Under the pieces are notes generated by a model. It made no database searches, was not told the DNA's origin, and saw only the letters and a list, made by a program, of their open reading frames with translations. From positions 1-64,000 of the forward strand of contig CAJUAA010000010.1 of NCBI GenBank assembly GCA_910584205.1: DNA of 64,000 bases. Reading direction: 5' to 3'. Shown piece by piece: positions 51,793 to 59,754 of the stretch. This stretch comes from an uncultured Lachnospiraceae bacterium (GTDB lineage Bacteria; Bacillota; Clostridia; Lachnospirales; Lachnospiraceae). Positions within the stretch are counted from its first letter, which is position 1; each line of letters begins with the position of its first letter. A program made the position numbers and the translations under genes.

Positions 51793-51836
51793 TGATATAA
51801 ATTTTTCAAAATTCACTGGACATTTGGAGAAAATGC

Positions 51837-52109
51837 ATGGAAACGAGGATCGCACTGATCGGAATCATTGTTGAAAATATGGATTCCGTAGACCGGCTGA
51901 ACGGACTTCTGCACGAGTATGGACGATATATCATCGGGCGGATGGGCATTCCCTACCGGGAGCGGAACGTAAATATTATCAGCGTCGCCGTGGATGCGCC
52001 GCAGGATGTGATCAGCGCGCTCTCCGGCAGCATCGGAAGGCTTCGTGGAATTTCCGCGAAGACCGTATACTCCAATGTGAAAAGCGGTGTTTCGCTGTCG
52101 TCTGACTAA
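51837..52109 (+). CDS. TM1266-family hydrogenase system putative regulator
   Basis: This 90-residue protein matches the TM1266 family, an ACT-like fold found with [FeFe] hydrogenase maturation genes. The family core METRIALIGIIVENMDS, the loop VNIISVAVDAPQDVI and the final KSGVSLSSD are readable. Its function is not proven; it has been annotated as a possible regulator of the iron-only hydrogenase system. It is 157 bp upstream of hydG and divergent from hydCBA. The ATG at 51837 follows TTGGAGAA. Confidence 0.88.
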   Translation: METRIALIGIIVENMDSVDRLNGLLHEYGRYIIGRMGIPYRERNVNIISVAVDAPQDVISALSGSIGRLRGISAKTVYSNVKSGVSLSSD

Positions 52110-52266
52110 ACTGTGCGGATGGATGCCTGTCGCACGGATACGGTTCCGTGCGCCAGCCATACCCGCCGGTCAAAACGGCAGCATCACATACAACATCATA
52201 CTGATCGGGAAGCCGGAAAACTTATGTCTGACCGCCTGACCGAAAAGAAAGGAGCGTACATAAAAC

Positions 52267-53688
52267 ATGTACAATGTAAAATCGTTAAAAGCAGAAGAAT
52301 TTATCTCGGATGAAGAAATCCGGGAGACGCTTGCCTATGCGGACGCCAACAGGGAAAATCTGGAAGTGATTGACCGGATTCTCGCAAAAGCAAAGGAAGC
52401 CAAAGGCCTGACCCACCGGGAAGCATCCGTGCTTCTGGCCTGTGAGATCCCGGAAAAGATCGACGAGATCTTTGCGCTGGCGGAACAGCTGAAGAAAGAC
52501 TATTACGGCAACCGCATCGTTTTATTTGCGCCTCTGTACCTGTCCAATTACTGCGTCAATGGCTGCGTCTACTGTCCTTATCATGCAAAAAACAAACATA
52601 TTGCCAGAAAAAAACTGACCCAGGAGGAAATCGTCAAAGAAGTCATGGCCCTGCAGGATATGGGACACAAGCGGCTGGCAATCGAAGCCGGCGAGGACCC
52701 TGTTAACAATCCCATTGAATATATTCTGGAATGTATCCATACGATCTACAGTATCAAACACAAAAACGGCGCCATCCGCCGGGTCAATGTCAATATCGCG
52801 GCGACCACCGTGGAAAATTACCGGAAGCTGAAGGAGGCGGAGATCGGAACTTATATCCTGTTCCAGGAGACCTACCACAAGGAAAGCTATGAAAAACTGC
52901 ATCCCACGGGCCCGAAGCATGATTATGCTTACCATACAGAGGCCATGGACCGCGCCATGGAAGGCGGGATCGACGACGTGGGGCTGGGCGTTTTGTTCGG
53001 ACTGGAATTATACCGCTATGAATTTGCGGGGCTTTTGATGCATGCAGAACATCTGGAAGCCGTTCACGGCGTAGGACCGCATACCATCAGCGTTCCCCGG
53101 ATCAAACATGCAGATGACATCGACCCGTCCGCCTTTGACAACAGTATCAGTGACGATATTTTTGCAAAGATCTGCGCCCTGATCCGGATCTCCGTTCCTT
53201 ACACCGGAATGATCATCTCCACCAGAGAGAGCCAGGAAGTAAGAGAACGGGTACTGCCTCTGGGCGTCTCCCAGATCAGCGGCGCTTCCAGAACCAGCGT
53301 GGGCGGCTATGTGGAACCGGAGACCGAGGAGGATGTGACCAGCGCACAGTTCGATGTAAGCGATCAGAGATCTCTGGACGAGGTGGTAAACTGGCTGATG
53401 CGTCTGGGCTATATCCCCAGCTTCTGTACCGCCTGTTACCGGGAAGGGCGGACCGGAGACCGTTTCATGTCCCTCTGCAAAAACATGCAGATCCTGAACT
53501 GCTGCCACCCCAACGCGCTCATGACACTGAAAGAATATCTGGAAGATTATGCCGGCGAGGATACCAGAAAGCTTGGCATGGAACTGATCGAGCGGGAACT
53601 TGAAAACATCCCCAACCCCAAGGTAAAGCGAATCGCCGCAGCACATATCCATGATATCGCGGAGGGAAAGAGGGATTTCCGATTCTAA
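52267..53688 (+). CDS. hydG: [FeFe] hydrogenase H-cluster maturase HydG
   Basis: This 473-residue radical SAM enzyme cleaves tyrosine to make the CO and CN ligands of the H-cluster. The radical SAM motif is CVNGCVYCPYH (CX3CX2C, near residue 95). The C-terminal HydG-specific cluster site is CTACYREGRTGDRFMSLC, near the end, and KNMQILNCCHPNAL follows. Length matches the family (about 470). It is preceded by the TM1266-type gene and divergent from hydCBA, so the whole H2 module is compact. Its ribosome site is GAAAGGAG. HydE and HydF are not in the window. Confidence 0.96.
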   Translation: MYNVKSLKAEEFISDEEIRETLAYADANRENLEVIDRILAKAKEAKGLTHREASVLLACEIPEKIDEIFALAEQLKKDYYGNRIVLFAPLYLSNYCVNGCVYCPYHAKNKHIARKKLTQEEIVKEVMALQDMGHKRLAIEAGEDPVNNPIEYILECIHTIYSIKHKNGAIRRVNVNIAATTVENYRKLKEAEIGTYILFQETYHKESYEKLHPTGPKHDYAYHTEAMDRAMEGGIDDVGLGVLFGLELYRYEFAGLLMHAEHLEAVHGVGPHTISVPRIKHADDIDPSAFDNSISDDIFAKICALIRISVPYTGMIISTRESQEVRERVLPLGVSQISGASRTSVGGYVEPETEEDVTSAQFDVSDQRSLDEVVNWLMRLGYIPSFCTACYREGRTGDRFMSLCKNMQILNCCHPNALMTLKEYLEDYAGEDTRKLGMELIERELENIPNPKVKRIAAAHIHDIAEGKRDFRF

Positions 53689-53735
53689 GGTGAAGGGAAA
53701 GATCTGTATCACGGGATAATGAATGTATCACCAAA

Positions 53736-53763
53736 AGCGGAGCTGCCACCAAACAGCTCCGCT
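53736..53763 (+). terminator. Terminator after hydG
   Basis: AGCGGAGCTG (53736-53745) pairs with CAGCTCCGCT (53754-53763) around an 8-base loop, followed by CTTATTCTT. It separates hydG from the convergent coiled-coil gene. Confidence 0.85.
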
Positions 53764-53783
53764 CTCTTATTCTTCCTGTATCC

Positions 53784-54155
53784 TTATGCAATCTCAAGAC
53801 GATCCTTAATGCGTCTCACCTCATGCTCCAGGCTGAGAACCCGTAATTCTATTAAATCCCGCTCTTCTTTTGTTTCCAGTATCTGGTTCATCTTTCGACT
53901 CAGATCAAGATGGCCTTCACCAATGATATGGATCCCTTTTATCACTTCCTGTTCCAGCGTAAGTCTGATATCCGCAACATCCTTCTGTACAGTCTCTGAA
54001 GTTTTCTGAAGCTCTTCCACTTTCTGCTGCAGGCCTGTGATGTCCTTTCGCATCCCTTCCATCCCGCTCTGCAGGACTGTGATGTCCTTTCGCACAGGTT
54101 CCACAATCTTTACCATAATTTCCGTAAACATCTCCAGATCTTTGGCATCTAACAT
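53784..54155 (-). CDS. Coiled-coil protein, heptad-repeat type (second copy)
   Basis: This 123-residue protein is a coiled coil from end to end (IVEPVRKDITVLQSGMEG, VEELQKTSETVQKDVADI, then a C-terminal LEHEVRRIKDRLEIA). It resembles the protein at 18236-18664 in build, although sequence identity is low by eye. The ATG at 54155 has GGAGG six bases upstream; one at 54161 is less well placed. It is convergent with hydG. Function unknown. Confidence 0.72.
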   Translation of the reverse strand: MLDAKDLEMFTEIMVKIVEPVRKDITVLQSGMEGMRKDITGLQQKVEELQKTSETVQKDVADIRLTLEQEVIKGIHIIGEGHLDLSRKMNQILETKEERDLIELRVLSLEHEVRRIKDRLEIA

Positions 54156-54432
54156 GTACATCCTCCTTCCGTATCCTGTAACAGCAGCATTTGTTATGAG
54201 GACTCAACCGACTTTATCTATCGTATCCATACACTTCTGATACATCTGGACAAACATTTGTATCATTGCATTCTCTTCACTGTCTTTCGTATCTGTCTAT
54301 CCCCCTTCTTCCGATCCTGTTCTTTCCGGTCTTCTCCTAAAAACGAATATACCACAAATCTCATACATAATCAATCCGTTTCAAAGAAATTTACTGTAAG
54401 TATTTTTATTAATTCCCAAACACACCTTCTTC

Positions 54433-54461
54433 TTGACTTCCCGGGACTCCTTCCTTATAAT
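54433..54461 (+). promoter_or_regulatory. Promoter of the MATE exporter gene
   Basis: TTGACT (54433-54438), a 17-bp spacer, TATAAT (54456-54461), nearly ideal, 37 bp before the ATG. The rest of the 343-bp gap 54156-54498 holds no gene I can support. Confidence 0.8.
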
Positions 54462-54498
54462 CAGTATCATTACGATTACGAAAGGATGAAACTCTGAC

Positions 54499-55839
54499 AT
54501 GGCACGAACAAGACAGATGACCAAAGGGCGGCCCGCTTCACTGATCTTCACATTTGCCCTTCCGCTGATGATCGGCAATGTATTTCAGCAGCTGTATACG
54601 GTCGTGGATACCATGGTGGTAGGGAAAGCGCTTGGCGTTCATGCGCTGGCCGCACTGGGCGCCGCTGACTGGATGAACTGGATGATGCTTGGAATCATCC
54701 AGGGACTGACTCAGGGCTTCGGAATCCTGATGGCGCAGCATTTCGGCGCAGGCAGAACAGAGGACCTGCGCAAAACCGTCGGTAATTCCGTGATTCTGGC
54801 GCTTTTGTCCTCCGTGGCGCTGCTCCTGTCCGGACAGGCCATCGCCCATCCGGTGCTGCTGCTTCTTCAGACTCCGGACGATATCCTTGGAAATGCTCTT
54901 CTGTATCTGCGCATCATGTACCTGGGAATCCCCATCGTAATGGCATACAACCTGTCCGCCAGCGTTCTGCGTTCTCTCGGAGACGGTCGGACGCCTCTGT
55001 ATGCCATGATCGTGGCAGCCGCTGTCAATATCATCCTGGATCTTTTCTTTGTTCTGGAACTGAGACTGGGTATCGAAGGCGCTGCCGCAGCCACCCTGAT
55101 TGCCCAGATGGTGTCCTGTATCTTCTGTTTTTATCACATCCGCAGGATCGATCTGCTGTCCATGAACCGGTCAGATTTCCGGCTGGAGAAAGGCCTGCCG
55201 CTGCACCTGCTGCTTCTCGGCGCCCCCATGGCTTTCCAGAATGCCATCATCTCCATCGGCGGAATGATTGTACAGTTTGTAGTCAACGGTTTTGGAGTCA
55301 TCTTTATCGCCGGTTTTACGGCTACCAACAAACTCTATGGAGTACTGGAGGTAGCGGCTACCTCCTACGGCTACGCCATGGTCACCTACACCGGCCAGAA
55401 TCTGGGAGCGGGCAAGATCGAGCGCATCCGGAAGGGTACGCGCGCCGCCCTCCTGATCGCCCTGGCCACTTCCGTCGTGATTGCCGTCTGTATGCTGCTC
55501 GGCGGCAGGGGAATCCTCAGCTGTTTCATCTCCGGTACTCCGGAGGAATTCGAGCAGACCCTGCAGATCGCCGGTTATTATCTGTTCCTCATGAGTGTCT
55601 GCCTGCCCATCCTCTATGTCCTGCATATTACCCGTTCGGTCATACAGGGTATGGGAAATACCGTTCTCCCCATGGCATCCGGCATCGCGGAATTTTTCAT
55701 GCGGGCGGTAACCGCCATCCTTCTGCCCCGGCTGATCGGAGAAACCGGTATCTTTTATGCGGAAATCATGGCATGGACCGGCGCCGTCGTCATCCTGGCC
55801 ATCAGTTATTTTATTGTTCTGAAAAAAGCGGCGGGATAA
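54499..55839 (+). CDS. MATE family multidrug/drug-cation exporter
   Basis: This 446-residue membrane protein has the twelve-helix build of MATE exporters. The first half contains FALPLMIGNVFQQLYTVVDT, and the second half repeats it with IISIGGMIVQFVVNGFGV. Conserved prolines and the LGDGRTPLYAMIV loop fit the DinF/NorM-like group. It should export organic cations or drugs in exchange for Na+ or H+. It has its own strong promoter (TATAAT) and an AAAGGATG site. The next gene is convergent and only three bases away. Confidence 0.93.
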   Translation: MARTRQMTKGRPASLIFTFALPLMIGNVFQQLYTVVDTMVVGKALGVHALAALGAADWMNWMMLGIIQGLTQGFGILMAQHFGAGRTEDLRKTVGNSVILALLSSVALLLSGQAIAHPVLLLLQTPDDILGNALLYLRIMYLGIPIVMAYNLSASVLRSLGDGRTPLYAMIVAAAVNIILDLFFVLELRLGIEGAAAATLIAQMVSCIFCFYHIRRIDLLSMNRSDFRLEKGLPLHLLLLGAPMAFQNAIISIGGMIVQFVVNGFGVIFIAGFTATNKLYGVLEVAATSYGYAMVTYTGQNLGAGKIERIRKGTRAALLIALATSVVIAVCMLLGGRGILSCFISGTPEEFEQTLQIAGYYLFLMSVCLPILYVLHITRSVIQGMGNTVLPMASGIAEFFMRAVTAILLPRLIGETGIFYAEIMAWTGAVVILAISYFIVLKKAAG

Positions 55840-55842
55840 TAT

Positions 55843-56229
55843 TTAACCCCGCCACTGATGGCAGTCCGGTTTTTCATCCTCCCACTCCGCCCACAGAAAC
55901 CCTCTCCATGCTTCCCCTTCCACAGAGGTGAGAAGCCGTTTGTTGACTGTCCCTTCCGGGGCAAATGTATGGAGTTCTCCGGACAGGTCCTCCACATGAA
56001 GCCTTCCGCAGTGAGGACACTGATATAGATTCCGTCTCAGGCAGCGGAGCATCTTCTCCATAAAAATACGCTCCCACTGTTCCCCGGGGCAAAGACTTTC
56101 CTCCTTCACAAGCGCTTCTATTCCATCTACATAATCCTCCTCGTCCTGATTCGACAGGACAGATGCCTTAAAGGAAAGAAAATCGCTCGTATCGCTGATC
56201 CGGTATCCGCAGGTACAGTAAAAATGCAT
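55843..56229 (-). CDS. Zinc-ribbon protein of unknown function
   Basis: I do not recognise this 128-residue protein as a named family. It has two pairs of cysteines that suggest zinc binding: CTCG near the N-terminus (residues 5-8) and CPHCG in the middle (about residue 70). The remaining sequence is acidic and rich in Trp and Glu (VEGEAWRGFLWAEWEDE). It is nine bases after the Uma2 gene on the same strand. The start at 56229 has a GGGGAAG site. Confidence 0.6.
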   Translation of the reverse strand: MHFYCTCGYRISDTSDFLSFKASVLSNQDEEDYVDGIEALVKEESLCPGEQWERIFMEKMLRCLRRNLYQCPHCGRLHVEDLSGELHTFAPEGTVNKRLLTSVEGEAWRGFLWAEWEDEKPDCHQWRG

Positions 56230-56238
56230 AGCTTCCCC

Positions 56239-56784
56239 TCATAACTTCATTTCTGAAAAATCAATCTCCAGGTCTTCATAGATACCGGCCTTCACGCAGC
56301 CGTTCAACGGACAGAACAGCGGCGCTTCCTCATGCTCCAGATCATACACAATGATGTATTTTTTGTAAGGATCCACGATCCAGTATTCTCTGACGCCGGC
56401 TTCTTTGTATTCCGCCAGCTTTATATAATAGTCCATCCGTTTACTGGAAGGCGAAACAATCTCGATCACCCAGTCCGGCGCGCCATGGCATCCTCTGTCA
56501 TCTACCTTTTCCCTGTCGCAGATGACCGACAGGTCCGGCTCCACATAAGTCCGGTCGTCATCCCGCAAAAATACGGCAAAGGGCGCAGGGAACACTTCGC
56601 AGTCTCCGTTATTTTTTCTGATATAGCTCCCGATCGTCCAGTCCAGAAAATGTACAATTCTCTGATGCGTAGACGTCGGCGGCGCCATCGCATGGATCTC
56701 GCCCCGAATCAGCTCTGCCCGCTCACCCGGGGGCAGGGCATAGATGTCGTCTACGGTATATCTTTTTTCTTTTAACAGCGGCAT
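56239..56784 (-). CDS. Uma2 family (DUF820) restriction-endonuclease-like protein
   Basis: This 181-residue protein is a Uma2/DUF820 PD-(D/E)XK-like protein. The family motifs are readable: YTVDDIYALPPGERAELIRGEI, VEPDLSVICDRE (D of the catalytic core), DWVIEIVSPSS (E and following), and REYWIVDP (the second conserved Trp/Asp region). The actual substrate of these proteins is unsettled; many copies occur per genome. The start at 56784 has a perfect AAGGAGGG site; the frame extends to 56877 without a start signal. Confidence 0.9.
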   Translation of the reverse strand: MPLLKEKRYTVDDIYALPPGERAELIRGEIHAMAPPTSTHQRIVHFLDWTIGSYIRKNNGDCEVFPAPFAVFLRDDDRTYVEPDLSVICDREKVDDRGCHGAPDWVIEIVSPSSKRMDYYIKLAEYKEAGVREYWIVDPYKKYIIVYDLEHEEAPLFCPLNGCVKAGIYEDLEIDFSEMKL

Positions 56785-56918
56785 TCGCTTTCCCTCCTTC
56801 TCATTAGCAATATAACATAAATCCGAACGTATTTCATCCCCTGTTTTCTTTTTTTCTCTTTCTCCCGTTTCTTTCACTTTCTCTTTCCGTTTTTTTATCT
56901 CCTTTCCTGCATGACGAA

Positions 56919-56955
56919 ACAGGGCCGCCCGGAGCGCACCCCCGGACAGCCCTGT
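56919..56955. terminator. Hairpin after the sorbitol operon
   Basis: ACAGGGC (56919-56925) pairs with GCCCTGT (56949-56955), with an inner CCGG pairing. It follows the HPr-like gene stop on the minus strand. The T tail is weak (TTTCGTC), so termination may be partial. Confidence 0.45.
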
Positions 56956-56964
56956 CCCTTTCTG

Positions 56965-57222
56965 TCATTTCCTGCACAGCAGTTTTTCGATCCGCTCCAT
57001 GACGGATTCTTCTTCCTCTCCTCCGTCCACGATCAGCTCCACCCAGTCCAGCCGGCGGACCCCCAGCGCCAGCACCTTGTGAATCTCTCCGGCACTGGCC
57101 ATCCTCTTCCCGGACCTCAGAAACACATATGCGTCCGATTCTTTTGCAATCTGTCCCAGCGACGCTGCAACGGCCATATGGATGCCTCCGGGAACGGCGA
57201 CCTGCATTCGTTTTCTAAGCAT
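56965..57222 (-). CDS. Operon-borne HPr-like phosphocarrier with Ser46 replaced
   Basis: This 85-residue protein has the length and sequence pattern of HPr. His15 is conserved in GGIHMAVAASL, but the following Arg17 and Pro18 of GIHARPA are replaced by Ala and Val. The regulatory serine region (KSIMGVMSLG in Bacillus) reads GEIHKVLALG, so Ser46 is replaced by Glu and HPr kinase could not act there. The late VELIVDGGEEEESVMERIEKLL is typical HPr. I set the start at 57222 because this gives exactly the HPr N-terminus; a frame to 57324 lies in srlB. It is 10 bp after srlB, as part of the sorbitol operon. Confidence 0.75.
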   Translation of the reverse strand: MLRKRMQVAVPGGIHMAVAASLGQIAKESDAYVFLRSGKRMASAGEIHKVLALGVRRLDWVELIVDGGEEEESVMERIEKLLCRK

Positions 57223-57232
57223 GGATTCCGGG

Positions 57233-57592
57233 TCATGCCAGAATACGGATAACGCTTCCGATCTGAAGTACCGGCACTTCCGCTTCCTCCACCACCATGC
57301 TTCCCGGCAGACAGTCTTCTGCACCGCTGAACTGGATGGAAATATGCCCCAGCGCCTCCAGATTTTTCTGCATCACATGCCCGGTCACAAGAATCTTATA
57401 CTCTTTTCCGTCGATCTCCAGCACCTGCCCCGGCCCGATTACGGCATCCGCCTTTTTTACATCAATGCTGTAGCAGTAATCCTTCAGCGTGTCCGGCGCG
57501 CTGTCTCCGAATAAGATAATGGTCTTTTCCTCTGCAAACGCAGATGCCAGATCTCCAACGCCTTTTACTTTATTTTCATAAATTGTTTTCAT
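57233..57592 (-). CDS. srlB: PTS glucitol/sorbitol IIA component (SrlB), phospho-His site absent
   Basis: This 119-residue protein is similar along its length to SrlB/GutA IIA: ILFGDSAPDTLKDYCY, then GPGQVLEIDGKEYKILVTGHV and KNLEALGHISIQFSG, then LPGSMVVEE. In E. coli SrlB the phosphorylated His43 lies after EYCF (IHCH). Here DYCY is followed by SIDVKKA, with no histidine. The only histidines are in TGHV and LGHI. The gene has a perfect AGGAGG site and is 110 bp downstream of the PRD regulator. Either the site has moved or this IIA is not a normal phosphoryl carrier. Confidence 0.85.
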   Translation of the reverse strand: MKTIYENKVKGVGDLASAFAEEKTIILFGDSAPDTLKDYCYSIDVKKADAVIGPGQVLEIDGKEYKILVTGHVMQKNLEALGHISIQFSGAEDCLPGSMVVEEAEVPVLQIGSVIRILA

Positions 57593-57701
57593 TAATAATA
57601 CCTCCTGTTATGGTTCCGCATCCGTCCCTCTCCATGTCCCGGACAGATACCGTTTTCCTGTTTTCTTCCGCCTCTTCGGACAAGGCCGCTTTTCGACCCG
57701 C

Positions 57702-59615
57702 CTAAATATCTTCGAACAATTCATTGTTCCGGATCATGTACAGGACAAATTCACTGCCCGATCTCAGTTTCGAAATGTCCTCCGCCAGCGTTTCTCCTGA
57801 GGAGATCACCAGCAGTTCATTATAGATATGTATCAAAATATCGTCATTCAGCTCTGAATCCTCCGGCAGCGCCAGAAGAAGGAGAAAACGGGTCCCTGGC
57901 CCTGTACGGTCTGACACTCCCACTGCCAGCACGATCTTCTCCCCCGGATACTGCAGATGGGGAAATCCGATCTGTTCGTCAAACAGCATCGTGCTCTTCT
58001 TCTCACGCTTCAGAAACGCTTCTTTAAAATCTTCGTCCAGAACACCTTCTTCCGTCAGCTGTCCAATCATATACAGAACCGCTTCCAGATACGTGGTTTC
58101 CGGTTCCAGTACATAGAAATGTTCCGGTTCCAGGATCGTCGCGATCAGGGAATTGATTCCCGTCTTCATGGAAATATCCAGATTGCCCAGATATTTCAGC
58201 CGTTCGATCTGCCGCAGCACTTCCACCTCATCAAAAAACACTCCCAGGCAGATCACCGGCACCTCATCCGACTCATAGTTTCCGGAAGTGGAGATCAGCA
58301 GATCAAAATCGTCCCGGTCCTCCGCTTCTTTTTCCGAGAGCAGCTGGAATTCCGTCTGATCCGACATGATCTTTTCCAGCCGTGCCTGAATCAGTTTCCC
58401 GGAGATGGCGCCCTGCGCGCATACGATGCCCACCCGGAACGCCTTCTGGTTTTTATAGTGCTGCTCCTCCAGAAACAGGCTGAAATAGGAGGCAAGGAAG
58501 CCCAGCTCATCATCGGTCACAGTAAAGCGGGTCTGCTCTTCGATCACCGTTTTTGCCACCTCCGCCATCCGGCAGGCCAGCGGATACCGTTCCCGGATCT
58601 CCGCCAGAGCGTAATTCCGGATGTAAAACCGGTATTTCAGCCGGTTCAGCATGAAATTAATGTGATAGACAAAATCATCCAGAAGATCCGTGGGAGAGAT
58701 ATGGAAATTCATATCATAGGCGATCCGGTTCAGGATCTTTACCACCAGCTCCGCCACCTCTTCGCTGATCTCCGGCGCCTGCTGATCCCCCCGGCTCATG
58801 GGCGTACGCATTCCCGCGATGGGAAGGGAGAGAAAGAGAATCTCCTCCATGGGAATCTGCACCTGAAACATCTCCATGGTCCGGACGACGATTCTTTCTG
58901 CAAACCGCCAGGCAGTCGTCTGCTCCAGCTCATGATATTTCTCCTGAAGCCTGTTCAGCGGATGGTCATTCAATACCCGGTCGACCATCAGTGTATAAGA
59001 ACGCATAAAATACTGCGTGGTCATATAGTCCAGGCCATATTCCTGACAGTATTCATGGACCATACTTTCCAGATCCTCATCCAGCAGAAAGGACTCAAAC
59101 ACCTGATCGTACATCTGTTCGAGTACCAGCAGCCGGAGCGACAGTTCGTCTCCCTCCAGCCTGATTCCCGTATTGGTCTTTCCGACAATCTGAAGCTGAT
59201 AGCTTTCCAGCGTTTCCCTCAGCTTTTTCAGATCTCCGTTGATCGTCGTACGGCCCACACAGATCTCCTCTGCCAGATCATCGATGAGCACCGCCCCTTC
59301 CTCATGCATCAGACGGTTCAGAATGTAGCCGTAACGCTTCATCGGCGAATTCATATAGTCGCTTTGATTATATATGATCCGTTTTTTCTCCTGAAATGTT
59401 TTCCCGTCCAGTACAAAGAGCGTATATCTCCCGGACACGGATTCCACCAGCGCGCTGCCTTCCAGAAGCCGGTTCAGTTCTTTCATATCATTTCTTATGG
59501 TCTTCGTGCCTACCTGCAGCCTGTCTGCCAGACTTTCCAGCCTGGCAGTCCTGCGAAGCTCCATGATCTCCAGGATCTGTGCGAGCCTGCTGTCCGGTGT
59601 TCCCGATGTCATCAT
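57702..59615 (-). CDS. PRD-containing BglG/MtlR-type transcriptional activator
   Basis: This protein of about 637 residues has two N-terminal helix-turn-helix parts (LESLADRLQVGTKTIRNDM and IDDLAEEICVGRTTINGDL), two PRD domains (about residues 170-380), a Gat/IIB-like domain (FRVGIVCAQGAISGKL onward) and a C-terminal EIIA domain whose phospho-His lies in EQIGFPHLQYPG. PTS phosphorylation of the PRDs and EIIA should report sorbitol supply. I prefer the start at 59615 (MMTSGT), seven bases after GGGGGGA; longer frames to 59702 lack a site. It sits inside the operon, between the dehydrogenase and IIA genes. A GutR-type role is inferred. Confidence 0.88.
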   Translation of the reverse strand: MMTSGTPDSRLAQILEIMELRRTARLESLADRLQVGTKTIRNDMKELNRLLEGSALVESVSGRYTLFVLDGKTFQEKKRIIYNQSDYMNSPMKRYGYILNRLMHEEGAVLIDDLAEEICVGRTTINGDLKKLRETLESYQLQIVGKTNTGIRLEGDELSLRLLVLEQMYDQVFESFLLDEDLESMVHEYCQEYGLDYMTTQYFMRSYTLMVDRVLNDHPLNRLQEKYHELEQTTAWRFAERIVVRTMEMFQVQIPMEEILFLSLPIAGMRTPMSRGDQQAPEISEEVAELVVKILNRIAYDMNFHISPTDLLDDFVYHINFMLNRLKYRFYIRNYALAEIRERYPLACRMAEVAKTVIEEQTRFTVTDDELGFLASYFSLFLEEQHYKNQKAFRVGIVCAQGAISGKLIQARLEKIMSDQTEFQLLSEKEAEDRDDFDLLISTSGNYESDEVPVICLGVFFDEVEVLRQIERLKYLGNLDISMKTGINSLIATILEPEHFYVLEPETTYLEAVLYMIGQLTEEGVLDEDFKEAFLKREKKSTMLFDEQIGFPHLQYPGEKIVLAVGVSDRTGPGTRFLLLLALPEDSELNDDILIHIYNELLVISSGETLAEDISKLRSGSEFVLYMIRNNELFEDI

Positions 59616-59646
59616 CTGCATTCCCCCCGTCCGGATAAAGATCCGC

Positions 59647-59700
59647 GCCTGTCCTTCTTTGGACAGGCCGGTCTCTTTTTCCATTATTATACCGGAAAAC
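59647..59700 (-). promoter_or_regulatory. Hairpin and possible internal promoter before the PRD regulator
   Basis: GCCTGTCC (59647-59654) and GGACAGGC (59661-59668) form a perfect 8-bp stem. On the minus strand a TATAAT (59685-59690) lies 17 bp from a weak TTTTAA -35. The regulator may have its own promoter, and the stem may affect translation. Confidence 0.35.
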
Positions 59701-59754
59701 ACGCCCTGTTAAAAGTCCTGTCTCCGTCCGGAAGGAATCCCTTCTCCATCCGGA

